Assembly: GCA_037179335.1 (NCBI GenBank) | Contig: JAKZHN010000018.1 | Coordinates: 682,001 to 746,000, forward strand | Direction: 5' to 3' | DNA: 64,000 nt | Source: Cyclaneusma minus | Taxonomy: Eukaryota; Ascomycota; Leotiomycetes; Marthamycetales; Marthamycetaceae | Part shown: one piece after another, positions 22,357 through 32,931 of the stretch | Position numbering within the stretch: position 1 is the stretch's first letter | How the letters are laid out: every line of letters begins with the position of its first letter | Program-made: the position numbers and the translations under genes | The notes under the pieces: generated by a model | Database searches by the model: none | What the model was told of the DNA's origin: nothing | Seen by the model: only the letters and a program-made list of their open reading frames with translations

Positions 22357-23199
22357 TTATTGACTGACTTCAGATATGACTTCAGATAAAATCCCCGTCG
22401 TATGCCCTCGTGACCTTCCCACTATCGCGTTCATTCTCTGCTTCTCCAACATCTGCTCTCTGACTATGTCCGTATTCGCTCTCTCCCGCTGTACAAAATC
22501 CTCGGCAGTCATCTTTGGCTCCACCGCATCCTCCATAGTCATCGGCTCCACCTCAGGTCCAAAGACCGGCCGTCCCTTCACCACCCTCTTCACCATCCCA
22601 GCACCTTCCCATATCCTGCGAAGCGAGTGTGTCCGATACAATGGATGATCAAACCAGAAGCGTTCATACGCAAACGCATATTTCTGCTCGAGCGAATAAT
22701 CTGCAGTAGTGTCTCTGCAGATCGTAACGCCAGGCAAGACATCGTTCCATTGAACCGCTTTCTTGAACTCTCGCTTCAGGACTCTCATATCAAGATACAC
22801 GTCCGTGATCTTCGTCCAGCCCGTTGTGAGTTGTTCAAGTGTTGTCCTCAAGGTTTCCTTCGACTTAGCCATCTCGGCATCGGCCGCTTCTACTTCTCTG
22901 TACACGTTGGCGAGGGATTTGTACCCGTCTGCGAGCTCTGAAATGCTTTTCCCAAAAGCTTCCTCCATTGCAGCCATCTCGACGCGGACGGCTACTAACT
23001 GGGCAGTTGTGATTTTGGCGCAGTGGTTTGGAGTTTGTGTTTCGGCGGAGGAAAGACGCTCGAACCTCCGGGCTAGGCCTCTGATTTCGGGAGGAAATTC
23101 TTCTTCTAGGTCATGATATTCATGTTCTTCAGCGCGGTCGTAGTTGGACCCGTAGTAGCCTGGTCCCATGTAGTGCTTGAAGCACTTGGTGGGCGCCAT
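22357..23199 (-). CDS. Hypothetical protein, local paralogue family member A
   Basis: A single-exon, 280-residue protein starting at ATG 23199. I do not recognise the family. The middle (about 63-150) is strongly helical and probably coiled coil. It shares an ordered set of motifs with the two genes to its right: KITTAQLVA at about 62-70, WNDVLPGV at 151-158, DTTADYS at about 163-169 and RPVFGPE at 210-216. No membrane segment, signal peptide or cysteine pattern is visible. It is transcribed away from member B, with about 950 bp between their start codons. The C-terminal about 60 residues are charged (EPMTMEDAVEPKMTAEDFV) and are not shared with the others. Confidence 0.75.
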   Translation of the reverse strand: MAPTKCFKHYMGPGYYGSNYDRAEEHEYHDLEEEFPPEIRGLARRFERLSSAETQTPNHCAKITTAQLVAVRVEMAAMEEAFGKSISELADGYKSLANVYREVEAADAEMAKSKETLRTTLEQLTTGWTKITDVYLDMRVLKREFKKAVQWNDVLPGVTICRDTTADYSLEQKYAFAYERFWFDHPLYRTHSLRRIWEGAGMVKRVVKGRPVFGPEVEPMTMEDAVEPKMTAEDFVQRERANTDIVREQMLEKQRMNAIVGRSRGHTTGILSEVISEVSQ

Positions 23200-24147
23200 T
23201 CTGCCACGAAGGTCGCTATGAAGGGCTTGTGATGTGCTGGAGATCGATTGAAGGGTTTGGGTGTGGTGGGCTGAATCTGCGGGAATAGATGACGAGAAAG
23301 GAGCTGATATGGGATGCCTTGATGTAGGGCACCCATCCGGAAGTCAGATAAGCCTGCCATGAAAAGGCTCCAGGAAGGTTCGGATGCTTCTGGAAGTCCT
23401 GGAACAATGAGTATCAGCTAAGTGGCAGTTTCTGCAAACACAGAAACTTGTGGACATCTAAGACTGGGCTGGCCATGAGCTCCTGATCACAATGCCCAAT
23501 TGAGCGGTTGAAAGATCACGTCTCTCATAAAGCTTTCGGGCAAACCCCCACCCCTACAATTCATAGACGGGACCGGCGGTGGGGTCGGGACGGCAACAAA
23601 GTCTGAATCCGATTTGGTGGTTGTTTAGCTTAGAACTGTATCCAGACTCTTTTCCCCCTACCTAGGTACCTTACTGTACCACTCGCATCTTGTCACATTG
23701 CATCTGCGCCCTTTCCTTGAATTTCTATCAACCCAGATTACATCATTATATAGACTAAGAGCATGTGCTTTGATTAGTACCATGAATGCTTTCCATTCGG
23801 TAAACAAAAGCTCTTGAGGCTCAGTATTCTTTCATCCATTGTCATATTGTGAATTTCTTTCTAGAAACTACTACTTAGCATGCCACTGTTGTTGGTATTG
23901 TAACCTTGAAGAGCCCAGATTCTTGTATCAGCCACAGGGATATTGATGAGAGAGGTTCCGTAGTTCGTCTTTGTGTGCCTTTCTTTGCAGTCTCGTCTGG
24001 CCCCTACAATCCACTTGGTCTTTTTCACCATTTATATCAACCAGGTTCCCTTCCGGCTTTCAGTCTCCAGGCCACCCCATCAATTTCTCCACTTCAGGTG
24101 TTGAATTACTACACACCCCTTTCCTCGACAACGCTTCTCTCAGCAGA
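23200..24147. other. Divergent intergenic region between paralogues A and B
   Basis: Nothing coding is seen in these 950 bases. They must contain the promoters of both divergent genes. The last about 180 bases are C/T-rich and look like the 5' UTR of member B. A minus-strand frame overlapping the start of gene A is a by-product. Confidence 0.4.
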
Positions 24148-24825
24148 ATGTCAGCCGAAGACGAGTTCAAATACAGTTGCGATGCCAATTACCACCTCGA
24201 AAGATTCAAACATCTCGTCCTGGCCGACCCCAAAGTTCCCAACACCGCAGTTCCCAAAGTCACCGTCGCCCAACTAGTAGCTTTCCGCGACGAACTAAAC
24301 AAGATCAACAAATCCCTCGAAGAGATGGACGATTATGCCACACACCTCTCGGAACTCGAGAGGTGTGTGCACAACACGACCAGGGACATCGAGGATCTCA
24401 GTGGCATCTGGACTGATCTGCTGTTATGGACTGGCGTTCTTCCTGGCATCACGCTCCTGAAAAACACTACTGGAGACTACACACACGACCAGGTGTGGGA
24501 TTTCGAGTGTGCTCAGGGATATCATTCGCTGGAGTTTGCACGAGACGATCCGAGGTTGATGGAAGAGGAAAGAAAGGCGTTGCCGCGATGGATTGATGGA
24601 TTGCCGGTTTATGGACCGGAGCATTGGCCTGCGGACCGCAAGCGGCCCTCAAAGAGTGAAATCTATGGGGAATCCTATCATGGAGAGTGGGCAGAGGCTT
24701 CGGCTTATGACAATGCTGAATCTGGTGGCGAGGACGACGATGATCTTGGGGATTCTTATCCCGGTTATGCAACGAGGCCTTCGGAGGAAAGTTCGGAGGC
24801 GGAAGATTTCGATATGGAGTACTGA
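24148..24825 (+). CDS. Hypothetical protein, local paralogue family member B
   Basis: A single-exon, 225-residue protein. I chose ATG 24148 (MSAEDEFKYS) because the upstream in-frame extension reads like a C/T-rich leader and lacks similarity to the paralogues. Shared motifs in order: PKVTVAQLVAFRDEL at about 36-50, WTGVLPGI at 94-101, NTTGDYT at 106-112 and GLPVYGPE at 151-158. The span between the first two motifs is about 35 residues shorter than in member A. The C-terminal about 50 residues are acidic and Ser-rich (ESGGEDDDDLGD) and likely disordered. No signal peptide or membrane segment. Function unknown. Confidence 0.75.
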   Translation: MSAEDEFKYSCDANYHLERFKHLVLADPKVPNTAVPKVTVAQLVAFRDELNKINKSLEEMDDYATHLSELERCVHNTTRDIEDLSGIWTDLLLWTGVLPGITLLKNTTGDYTHDQVWDFECAQGYHSLEFARDDPRLMEEERKALPRWIDGLPVYGPEHWPADRKRPSKSEIYGESYHGEWAEASAYDNAESGGEDDDDLGDSYPGYATRPSEESSEAEDFDMEY

Positions 24826-25380
24826 TATTGGGCTTTTCTTTAAACGCTGAGGAAATCCGGCTTTTGCCTCAGGACTTAGCATTTTGCATTTTGGTGCCAG
24901 TGTACTCTCTCGGCTACTGGCAACCTGTTGTACGGGATTGCATATCATCTTAAATTAAAATTTCATGGGCATGATCAATGAGTCGTTGCTGGTAGACCCT
25001 TTTGTGCAATTTGAAAGGTGAATTGGACCAGCCAGTAAAGCTACCCACCTACCAACCTTGCAATACTCCTTGAATGAGCTCCATGAGTATGTTCTTTCTC
25101 CAAACCCCCTTTAAGACTTCGCCGTCTTTAACCTCAAGCTCTTTTGCGAAGCTCTTTCAGTTCGTGCGATTCTGCGTTTTGTGGAAGCAGTCACAATCAC
25201 TCCGAAATTCCAAGACCTCCCTTTGAGTGCTTCCAGACGCTTGACCGCTGCCCGCCAGCCTATATCAATTCCTTTCCCCCTCTCGACCCCTGCGAATCCG
25301 AAGCATCACATCCAGCCTCTTTGCCCAAACCCTCGGCAGTCAGCCCACCACAAGGTCCACACCGCCCATTTCCAGGCACA
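24826..25380. other. Intergenic region between paralogues B and C
   Basis: No gene is supported. The second half is C/T-rich and probably the leader of member C; in-frame extensions upstream of ATG 25381 have leader-like composition. Confidence 0.35.
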
Positions 25381-26053
25381 ATGTCCCCAGACTCGAACCC
25401 ATCCTCCTACCCCTGGTCAGCCGGCTACCCCGAAGACTCCTACTACGACTACGTCAGCACAGGCCTTCCCCGCCGCCTCGCCCTCCTCTCCCTAGCCAAA
25501 GACCCTCTCATCCGCCCCCCCCCCCCCCCCCTACCCCGACCACACCGTGCGCGAAAGCATAAAAAAGCAGCAAGCCACTTCCAACACCTGTCCCAAAATC
25601 ACCGACACCCAGCTAGCAGCAATCCACGACGAGCTAGCCCACATCTCAGGCGGCTGGGACCACTGCCTCGACGTTCTGCGCACTCTATACGCAGACCTTC
25701 GGCGCTTGAAACTAGACGTCCACGAAGCCATTCGTTGGAACAATGTTTTGGATGGCGTTGAGTGTCTCCGGGATACGACGGAGGACTATACGCATGGGCA
25801 GCGTCGCCAGTTTGTTCGGGACTATCAGTGGAGTCGCACCACATCGAAGTATATGTCTAGTCCACACGAAAAAGTCTCGAGTTTCTTGAGAGAGGCTGCT
25901 AAGGATTTGGAAGGTGTAATAGATGGCATGCCGGTGTTTGGACCCGAGGTCAAACCGCCGCCGCCGAGGTCGTATGCAGCGGTTGTTGCGGGCGCAAGCG
26001 AGGGGGAGGGTGAGGTGAGGGGGAGGGTGGAGAGTTGGAGAGCGTCTGTGTGA
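25381..26053 (+). CDS. Hypothetical protein, paralogue family member C, frameshifted at a poly-C run
   Basis: The coding potential is split between two frames. From ATG 25381 the first frame reads MSPDSNPSSYPWSAGYPEDS and continues to a run of 17 C at 25515-25531. After the run the paralogue motifs appear one base out of register: PKITDTQLAAIHDEL, WNNVLDGV (about 25737), DTTEDYT and GMPVFGPE (about 25927). One C fewer would join them. The defect may be a sequencing or assembly error in the homopolymer, a real inactivating mutation, or a length-variable tract. The C-terminal frame ends at 26053 with an Ala/Gly/Glu-rich tail. Function unknown; most similar in layout to member B. Confidence 0.65.
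25515..25531 (+). repeat. C17 homopolymer inside paralogue C
   Basis: Seventeen consecutive C, coding for prolines. It is the exact point where the reading frame of the paralogue breaks. Confidence 0.95.
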
Positions 26054-26617
26054 TCCTGTGGAGATGGAGTTGGTACTGGACTTGCACACTTTCGAAACCA
26101 AACCCTGCTCTGGGAAGAGCTCATTTTTAGAGTCGCACAGTGTTAGTAGTGTCACCGAGCCCTCAGATCTTCACCTTCCCACCTGCCACCAAACCAGAGA
26201 AACCTGCAATATCAGCAACTAGGTACTCATTATTAGTGTACATTGAGTGTAAGTCAGAGTGCAGTGAGACTCTTGTATTCATGTCTCTCAAACGGTAACA
26301 AGCCCCATACATCATGCATCCCATGCTCATACTCATTCTTATTTTCCACTGCTTTTCAAGTATTCGCCAGTCACCTGAACCGCTCCGCTCATCTTTTCTC
26401 ATCCTCATCAGACCAACTCTTAGGTAAGTTTAAGAATTAAGATAGCGCGATCCTTATTCATAATCTTCTTCTCATAGTTCAACGCAAGAAAGTTCCATGC
26501 ATACTCATTTATAGTACAACAAGAATACAGTAGTGCTCAGCATCAAAAGCATACCTATCATGTATACATCCCTCCACTCCCCCCCTCCGTACCCATTTAT
26601 TTTTCTCCCACACGCAT
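26054..26617. other. Convergent 3' region between paralogue C and SWR1
   Basis: AT-richer DNA between two convergent genes, with no supported gene. It probably contains both 3' UTRs. Confidence 0.4.
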
Positions 26618-29600
26618 CTATCGTTTCCGATGCCTATCCCTCGCCCTATCCCTCTTTCCCCTCTTACTCCTATTCCGATCCCTCGGCAACTCCAACGGCG
26701 CATCCTTAAGCTGTTCGCTCATAAACCCCAACATATACTCATCCATGCTCTTGATCGGCTTCCCCCACGCATTAAACTCCTGCTCCTCCACAACCTCAAT
26801 TTCCGGCCTTCCTTCCCCACCCTCTACTCCCCCATTAGCCGCAGGGGTACTGGCATCTTCTCGTGGCGTATCAGCCCCACCACCAGCTTTCGCAGCCTTC
26901 TCCTCAAAATCCGCCGCATCAGTCAACACCACCTCCCTCTGCGCAACTTTCGCAGCCGCCACATCCTCCACATCCTCAGCCTGCTCCAGCATCCGCACAT
27001 CACCACCACCATTATCATTGCCCGGCCCACCCAGCACGCGATCCACAGCCGCGTCCGCCGCCGCATCACCGCTCAGCAATTGCTCATCCGCATCATCACC
27101 CAGCGCATCTCTATACGTCAACTTGTTGAAGTAGTCAGTCGTAAACTCTCCTTCTTGGATTACGACGTCGTCGAGCATGCGTTTCTGATTCGCTTTGCGC
27201 AAGATATTTGCTTCGATGGTATGTTCAGATACCAAGCGGTAGATATGCACATCGCGCGTCTGCCCGATGCGATGACAGCGGTCTTGGCACTGTTTATCCA
27301 TAGCAGGATTCCAGTCCAAGTCGTAAAATATAACCGTATCAGCACCTGTCAGATTAATTCCCAATCCACCAGACCTCGACGATAATATGAATGCAAGAAT
27401 GCGAGTATCGTTATTAAAGCGATCGGTAAGGATCTGGCGCTGTTCGATTTTCGTAGAGCCATCGAGACGTAAGTATTTGTGGCCGTGGATGTTGAGGAAC
27501 TGCTCAAGAATGTCGAGCACTTTGGTCATTTGCGTGAAGATGAGGGCGCGGTGGCCGCCGGCTTGCAGTTTGCGCAGGAGCCGGTCAAGCGTTTGGAGTT
27601 TGCCGCAGTCGTATTGGAGAAGGCGCTTGTCGGGGAATTGCACGGAGAGGCGCATGCGGGCCTCATGGAAGGGGTCGGGGACTGAGGTTCTAGGGGCGGT
27701 TTGGAAATGTGAGACGCCCTTGCGGGTGAGGATGGTTTGTAAGGCTTCTCTTTCGATGATGGGTGGGGTTACGCAGGCGAAGCGTTGGATATAGGGGTTC
27801 AGGGCTTCGGACCGTTGCTCTAGGGTTGGTATCATGTCCCGGAGAGCTGATGGTGAACTCGATAGCCAGTCGTAGATCTGGTCACGCTTTTTCGGCTTTG
27901 GTTTGAATGGTCTTTGTTCGGTATCGAGAGTGAGCATTTCGAGAAGCTGCCGCCCATAGATGGGTCGTTGCTGTTTACGCAGTGCGTTCAAGTAAACGCA
28001 GTGCTGCAATTCTTCGAATCGGCTCCACCGAGATGCACTCTCCAGGTAGCCCAAGTTGGACTGCACCGTTGAAGGATCGAGATTCGTCAATGTGCTCTGA
28101 GCGCGAATACGTTGAGCATCGCGCAGATCAGACAACATCCGATGTGCACTCAGCTCGGCAGTGCGATTGACAACCGTCCCTGAGAAAGCCTCATATTTTG
28201 AGGGGACCATGTTCAAGAAGTCGAGGCTCACAACACTCATGTTCGGCTCCCGTAACAAAGTACGCTCCACCAAAAGTTTCTTGGTTGCAAGTTCGGCCAC
28301 AATGGACGTCTTCTGCACCAACGAGCTCGTGATGGCCCGCTCTTGGAACAGATCTGGATGGTTGCAGACTTTGCGTAGCTGCATGAGACAATTGATGATC
28401 GACAGATAATTCCCAGAGGCTAGAGTTCCCCGAGTATCAGAGCGACTCAGAAAGCCATCGTACAGCTCTCGCTGACGTCGAGACAGACGACAAAACTCCA
28501 CGTGCTCGTATTTTGCAGGCATCTGCTTTTCCACATCCGCCTTCATTCTGCGTAAAAGATACGGTCGGAGGACTTTGTGGAGCTTGCTAATGATCTGTCG
28601 AGCTTCATCATCCATTGTCTCACGCCCATTCTCCAAGATCTGTTCTTGCGGCTTTTTGAACCAGTCAGAAAACTCTTTCAGATCAGCGAAGCCACCAACT
28701 CCATCTTCGACGCCATCAGAAGGCATCAAGAAGAAGAGTAGCGACCATAACTCTGTGAGATTGTTCTGCAAAGGAGTTCCGGTCAACAGAAGCCGTGCTC
28801 GTGTGTTGAAAGTCAATAGTGTTTGCCATCTTTGTGACCGGAAGTTCTTGATGTTGTGGGCCTCGTCGAGAATCATATAATGCCAACGCCGCCGTTTGAA
28901 GACTTGTTGGTCTTGGAGCACTAGTTGGTACGAGGTGATGCAGACATTCCAGAGATCATCCTGGTTCCATCCCTGACGCTTCTTTTTACGTTCCTCAATG
29001 GAGCCGTAGTAAGTCATGATCTTGAATCCAGGACACCACTTCTTGAACTCCATCTCCCAGTTAAGCATGACACTGGTAGGAACAATTACTAAGTGGGGTC
29101 CCCATACTTCGTGCTCACAGGCCAGATGGGCAAGTAGAGCGATGGTCTGAATAGTCTTGCCGAGACCCATCTCGTCGGCCAGAATGCCATTGGTGTTATT
29201 GGCATAGAGACCCGCAAGCCAGTCGAGTCCGTAGTGTTGATACTCTCGGAGAGTGCCTCGAAGCAGAAATGGAACAGGAGTTTTGATATTTGATGTCGGC
29301 TGAGGAGTAGCACTTTCCGTAGCATGCCGACTGTTTTGGTGGAGGTCGAGTGATGAGGCAGAGTCTACATCGGAGGGTTTTGTTTCTGTTGCTGTTTGCG
29401 GTGTTGGCAGACTACTTGGATTGGCACTTTCAAGTGCTGGCTCCGCCCGCCGTTGGTCATCATCCACTGCAAGCTTCTCGCCATTCATCTCGACGTCTGG
29501 CTGCACCGACTGTGCCTGCGCTTGGTCTTTCTGGGGCTCTTTCCAAAGACCTTCGGATTGTGATTTTGAGCCATTCTCTGCAGGAGTTTCCGACTGCGCT

Positions 29601-31621
29601 GGTATATCTCCATCCGCCATCGGAATATCCACAGAGGCATCGATGCTTATTGGTTCTTCATTGTTTTTTTCACCCTCGTCGCCACCGTCTATCTCCATAG
29701 GAATTGGCGACTGAGGTCGGTCAGCTACTAAAGCAGCCACATCTGATGGGGGTAGGAAACCGAGGAGGCTAGAGGCACCGGGGTCTTCCTCATCATCGTC
29801 TTCTTCATCTTCTTCGTCATCGCTGGCGTCCTCTTCGTCACTCGAACCCATGTCATCGTCCATGTCAACAGATTCGTCACTATCATCCATGTTTTCATCA
29901 TCATCCACTTCGTCAACATCATCTGCGTCGTCCCTCGAGGGTTTTGGGAGGTCTGGGATGTTTTCGTACTTTTTCCGAAGCTCTTCGACAGTCAAGTTTG
30001 CATCATCCGTAGCATCCAGTGCCGGCGGATCATTATCAGCTTCCGATTCTGACGAGGACATATTGCTTTCACGTTCTTCATCTTCCGAACCATCATCCCC
30101 TGATGCCTCGTCGTCTTCCTCCTGGTCGTCTTCACCTTCCTCTTCGTCGCTCTCTTGTTCAGAGTCGCTCTGTACCATTCGAGCCTCGAGTTTTTGCGTG
30201 GACAAATCAACAGCTTCGTTCAACGCTTTTCGAAGCCGTATTTGTTCTTGAGCTTCCCACTCGGCGAGTCGCCGCTTGTTCACTTCGATTCTCACGTTTT
30301 CCCACAACCCCTTGAGTGTCTTCAGCAACGTCCGGTAGCGATTCTCCGCCTCCTTCCGTGCTTCAGCCTCAAGTTCTTCCTCTGTTTTCGGCTGCTTTTC
30401 CTTCCACACAGCTTCACAGGCTTTCGCCAGCATCTTGGCATTTTTTCGGTGTTTGTTTTGTTCCTGGACCATGAGTTTCCGAAACTCGACTGCCGCCCTT
30501 ACCATATGGTCTTGACGTGCATATTGCCGGGGCGGTTCTTCCTGAGCTCCAGGTGCGTATATCGAGCTGACGCCTTCACTAAGAATTCCACCAGGTTGTG
30601 TCTCTTCTTCGATTCGAATCAATGTCTGAGCATCCCTAAGCGCATCTTCGTCGGTATACCGTTCGGCATCCTCGGGATCCAGCAGACCACCTTCATCTAT
30701 AGGTCTCTCCTCTCCTTTTTCGATAAATTCTCGAAATGTAGGATATAGCTTGGGCTTGAGAACCGACTCGGGATGTAGTACTGGGAACTTCGTGGGATTG
30801 ATCTTAATTCGAATGCCCGATGGTGCTGCCATGTCCGTCTGTGAGCTCTGGAAGTTTGAAGCTTCAGCGTCCGAATCATGTCCGTTCGTCAGATTGTGGG
30901 CGACAGCTTCAGAAACTCTCGCAGATCTGCGAGACCTAGAATTGGTAGACGGGGCAGCTTTCGCGACGGGGACTTTCTTCTTGTGAGATCTCACAGGCGC
31001 TGGCGATCCTTCCGTCCCGCTAGACTTGCCATGAGAGCGTTTTGGCATTGGAGAGCTCTCTAGCTTGGGAGCCTTGGCAGCCTGTGACCCAGTCCCGGAC
31101 GACGGCCTCTTCCCGTTGACAGAGTTCCCATTTCTTTGTGCAGATGCGCCAGTTTGAGATTTGCTCAAGTTTGCGCCGGATGGCTTGTCCCTGGCGGGGA
31201 TGGTCTTCTGGATAGCTCCGCGAGTTTGCCTTTTATCGGAAGGAGGCTGCAGCTCGAGAGGGATCTGATTCACCCGTCCTGATTTCCGTCTGCCATCAAT
31301 GGTGAATGAAGTTGGACCCTCCGCAGCAACTTTCTTCCATGGAGGGGATTCGACCTTCTTGCGCGACTGGCTGGCTGGAGTTCCTGGACCAGTTCCTGGA
31401 TCTTCGCTGACTCGACGCCTCTTGCTGGCCCGTTCGGCCTCGTGGACACTATCGAGATGGACATTTTCGATAGCGTGTCCATTCGTTTTTGGCTTGAGTT
31501 CCTTATTATCCGCGGGGTCTGCTGGTTTCGGTGGGTTGACGTCGCTCGGTACCTCATGGGTGTTGACGGTGGATCCGTTGACGGTGGAAGAGTCCTGCGG
31601 TTCTGACGCGCTCCCTGTCAT
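26618..31621 (-). CDS. swr1: Swr1, Snf2-family ATPase of the SWR1 chromatin-remodelling complex
   Basis: An intact single-exon gene of 1667 residues from ATG 31621. Swr1 is the catalytic subunit that exchanges H2A for H2A.Z in nucleosomes. Domains in order: a disordered basic N-terminus with nuclear-signal-like ASKRRR (about 65); an HSA segment (EFRKLMVQEQNKHRKNAKML, about 380) that binds actin-related proteins; a long Asp/Glu-rich acidic tract (about 485-610); the Snf2 N lobe from LREYQHYGLDWLAGLY, with Walker A DEMGLGKT at about 817 and the DEAH box in ILDEAHNIKN; a long insertion between the lobes, typical of the INO80/SWR1 class; and the C lobe with RALIFTQMTKVLDILE (about 1370) and QDRCHRIGQT. 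The tail is strongly basic (RSKRGKRDRARDR). The split ATPase with long insertion, together with HSA, favours Swr1 over Ino80 or Snf2. Confidence 0.97.
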   Translation of the reverse strand: MTGSASEPQDSSTVNGSTVNTHEVPSDVNPPKPADPADNKELKPKTNGHAIENVHLDSVHEAERASKRRRVSEDPGTGPGTPASQSRKKVESPPWKKVAAEGPTSFTIDGRRKSGRVNQIPLELQPPSDKRQTRGAIQKTIPARDKPSGANLSKSQTGASAQRNGNSVNGKRPSSGTGSQAAKAPKLESSPMPKRSHGKSSGTEGSPAPVRSHKKKVPVAKAAPSTNSRSRRSARVSEAVAHNLTNGHDSDAEASNFQSSQTDMAAPSGIRIKINPTKFPVLHPESVLKPKLYPTFREFIEKGEERPIDEGGLLDPEDAERYTDEDALRDAQTLIRIEEETQPGGILSEGVSSIYAPGAQEEPPRQYARQDHMVRAAVEFRKLMVQEQNKHRKNAKMLAKACEAVWKEKQPKTEEELEAEARKEAENRYRTLLKTLKGLWENVRIEVNKRRLAEWEAQEQIRLRKALNEAVDLSTQKLEARMVQSDSEQESDEEEGEDDQEEDDEASGDDGSEDEERESNMSSSESEADNDPPALDATDDANLTVEELRKKYENIPDLPKPSRDDADDVDEVDDDENMDDSDESVDMDDDMGSSDEEDASDDEEDEEDDDEEDPGASSLLGFLPPSDVAALVADRPQSPIPMEIDGGDEGEKNNEEPISIDASVDIPMADGDIPAQSETPAENGSKSQSEGLWKEPQKDQAQAQSVQPDVEMNGEKLAVDDDQRRAEPALESANPSSLPTPQTATETKPSDVDSASSLDLHQNSRHATESATPQPTSNIKTPVPFLLRGTLREYQHYGLDWLAGLYANNTNGILADEMGLGKTIQTIALLAHLACEHEVWGPHLVIVPTSVMLNWEMEFKKWCPGFKIMTYYGSIEERKKKRQGWNQDDLWNVCITSYQLVLQDQQVFKRRRWHYMILDEAHNIKNFRSQRWQTLLTFNTRARLLLTGTPLQNNLTELWSLLFFLMPSDGVEDGVGGFADLKEFSDWFKKPQEQILENGRETMDDEARQIISKLHKVLRPYLLRRMKADVEKQMPAKYEHVEFCRLSRRQRELYDGFLSRSDTRGTLASGNYLSIINCLMQLRKVCNHPDLFQERAITSSLVQKTSIVAELATKKLLVERTLLREPNMSVVSLDFLNMVPSKYEAFSGTVVNRTAELSAHRMLSDLRDAQRIRAQSTLTNLDPSTVQSNLGYLESASRWSRFEELQHCVYLNALRKQQRPIYGRQLLEMLTLDTEQRPFKPKPKKRDQIYDWLSSSPSALRDMIPTLEQRSEALNPYIQRFACVTPPIIEREALQTILTRKGVSHFQTAPRTSVPDPFHEARMRLSVQFPDKRLLQYDCGKLQTLDRLLRKLQAGGHRALIFTQMTKVLDILEQFLNIHGHKYLRLDGSTKIEQRQILTDRFNNDTRILAFILSSRSGGLGINLTGADTVIFYDLDWNPAMDKQCQDRCHRIGQTRDVHIYRLVSEHTIEANILRKANQKRMLDDVVIQEGEFTTDYFNKLTYRDALGDDADEQLLSGDAAADAAVDRVLGGPGNDNGGGDVRMLEQAEDVEDVAAAKVAQREVVLTDAADFEEKAAKAGGGADTPREDASTPAANGGVEGGEGRPEIEVVEEQEFNAWGKPIKSMDEYMLGFMSEQLKDAPLELPRDRNRSKRGKRDRARDRHRKR

Positions 31622-32931
31622 GACTTCTCTCCGTGCCGTGCGAGCAAAGCACTACCATGAGGAGCACGAATGTGGCATCCGAGCCCGTAAAAATAGGGTC
31701 AAACGATGCGGATGATTTCAAAGAATTAGAAATCGAGGTCGGAGCATGTCCAGCGCGTCTGTGGGAGATGTGGTGTTGATTTAGACAGATTTTTCGACCG
31801 TCCTGGACTTTCTTGCCCGTTTTTGCCTTGCACTTTCTCCGGCGAGAGCTCCTTGGAACGCGATTACGGGATTTCCAGCTTCGCGCTTGACCCGGATGGG
31901 CTAGGCTGGTGAGACCAACTTCAGTGAGCCCGTGCTCCTTAAGAAAACGGTCGAATATGACAGCAAATCCGGACACCAGTTGCATTGAGTTTCACCAGTT
32001 ATTAAAACGATTTGATTTTAATAATGATCTTAGGTGTGGGCAATGATACTCGAGTTATATATGATAACTTGTGTCATACCTATAGTCCTACTCCTATACA
32101 GCAAAATGGGTTATTCCTAGAGGCTAGGTAGGGCCTAGTAGTAACCGAAGACTTAGATATCATTCGTCGTTGAGAATTTGAGTTGTCCCCAAGAAATTTT
32201 ATGTAATTTGTCATCTGTTAATAGAGTTTTGAATTGTTTGTCTCCTGAGAATTTGAGCTGTTCCCAAAAGCATGATTCCTATTGAACTGTCCCTGAGAAC
32301 ATCGACTAGTGTTTCTAAAAAGCAATCGACCCAGGGAGTGCTACTATTTCCTAACATCATATATCCTCCCAATTCCTCGTATAATTTCAAAATATTTTTA
32401 CCCGTCCAAGTTATTGAATATGGTTCAAGTAATTGAGACCCTTAATTCGTAATGGCAGAGTATATGCACCTACCTATGTTGAAGACGAGAGGGGGATGTT
32501 GCTAAGAGCTAAGGAGACTTGGGCGAGCTGATGTTCGGCTTTACGAGCTGAATTTTATAATGATGCAAGCTCTCGTTTGCAGAAAACTTTCAAACTTCGA
32601 GACCTCTTCTCGTACAGTGAGTGAGAATATTCACAACAAAATAATAACGAAAAGAGACAAGTTTATTGGTTGATGTAGAGAGCTCTGGGTTGGAGGTTTC
32701 TTGACTCGACAGAATAAGCTCCAATCAAGCGCCGCCTTATCGCATGACGGCACATTGGAGCACGCTTTTCGCCTAAGGCATGTACGCCAGTTCACCCCCA
32801 TGCTCCATCTCGCGACCTCACCTCACAACAGTGTATGGGCTTATGAGTAGACCATAGGCTCACCCACGTCTCTGCAAGGTACGAATCACGATTCCGTCGT
32901 CCCAATTTCACCTCTAACAGCCACTGATTCA
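31622..32931. other. Divergent AT-rich intergenic region, SWR1/NDUFB8
   Basis: About 1.3 kb between divergent genes. A minus-strand frame at 31554-31985 overlaps the SWR1 start and has the look of leader sequence. From about 31990 to 32700 the DNA is AT-rich and contains a short direct repeat (gagaatttgagttgtcccca at about 32170, gagaatttgagctgttccca at about 32247, and a partial copy at about 32288). Confidence 0.45.

Noticed and set aside
31554..31985. A 143-codon minus-strand frame at the SWR1 start
   Set aside because: It overlaps the N-terminus of SWR1 in another frame and looks like 5' leader.
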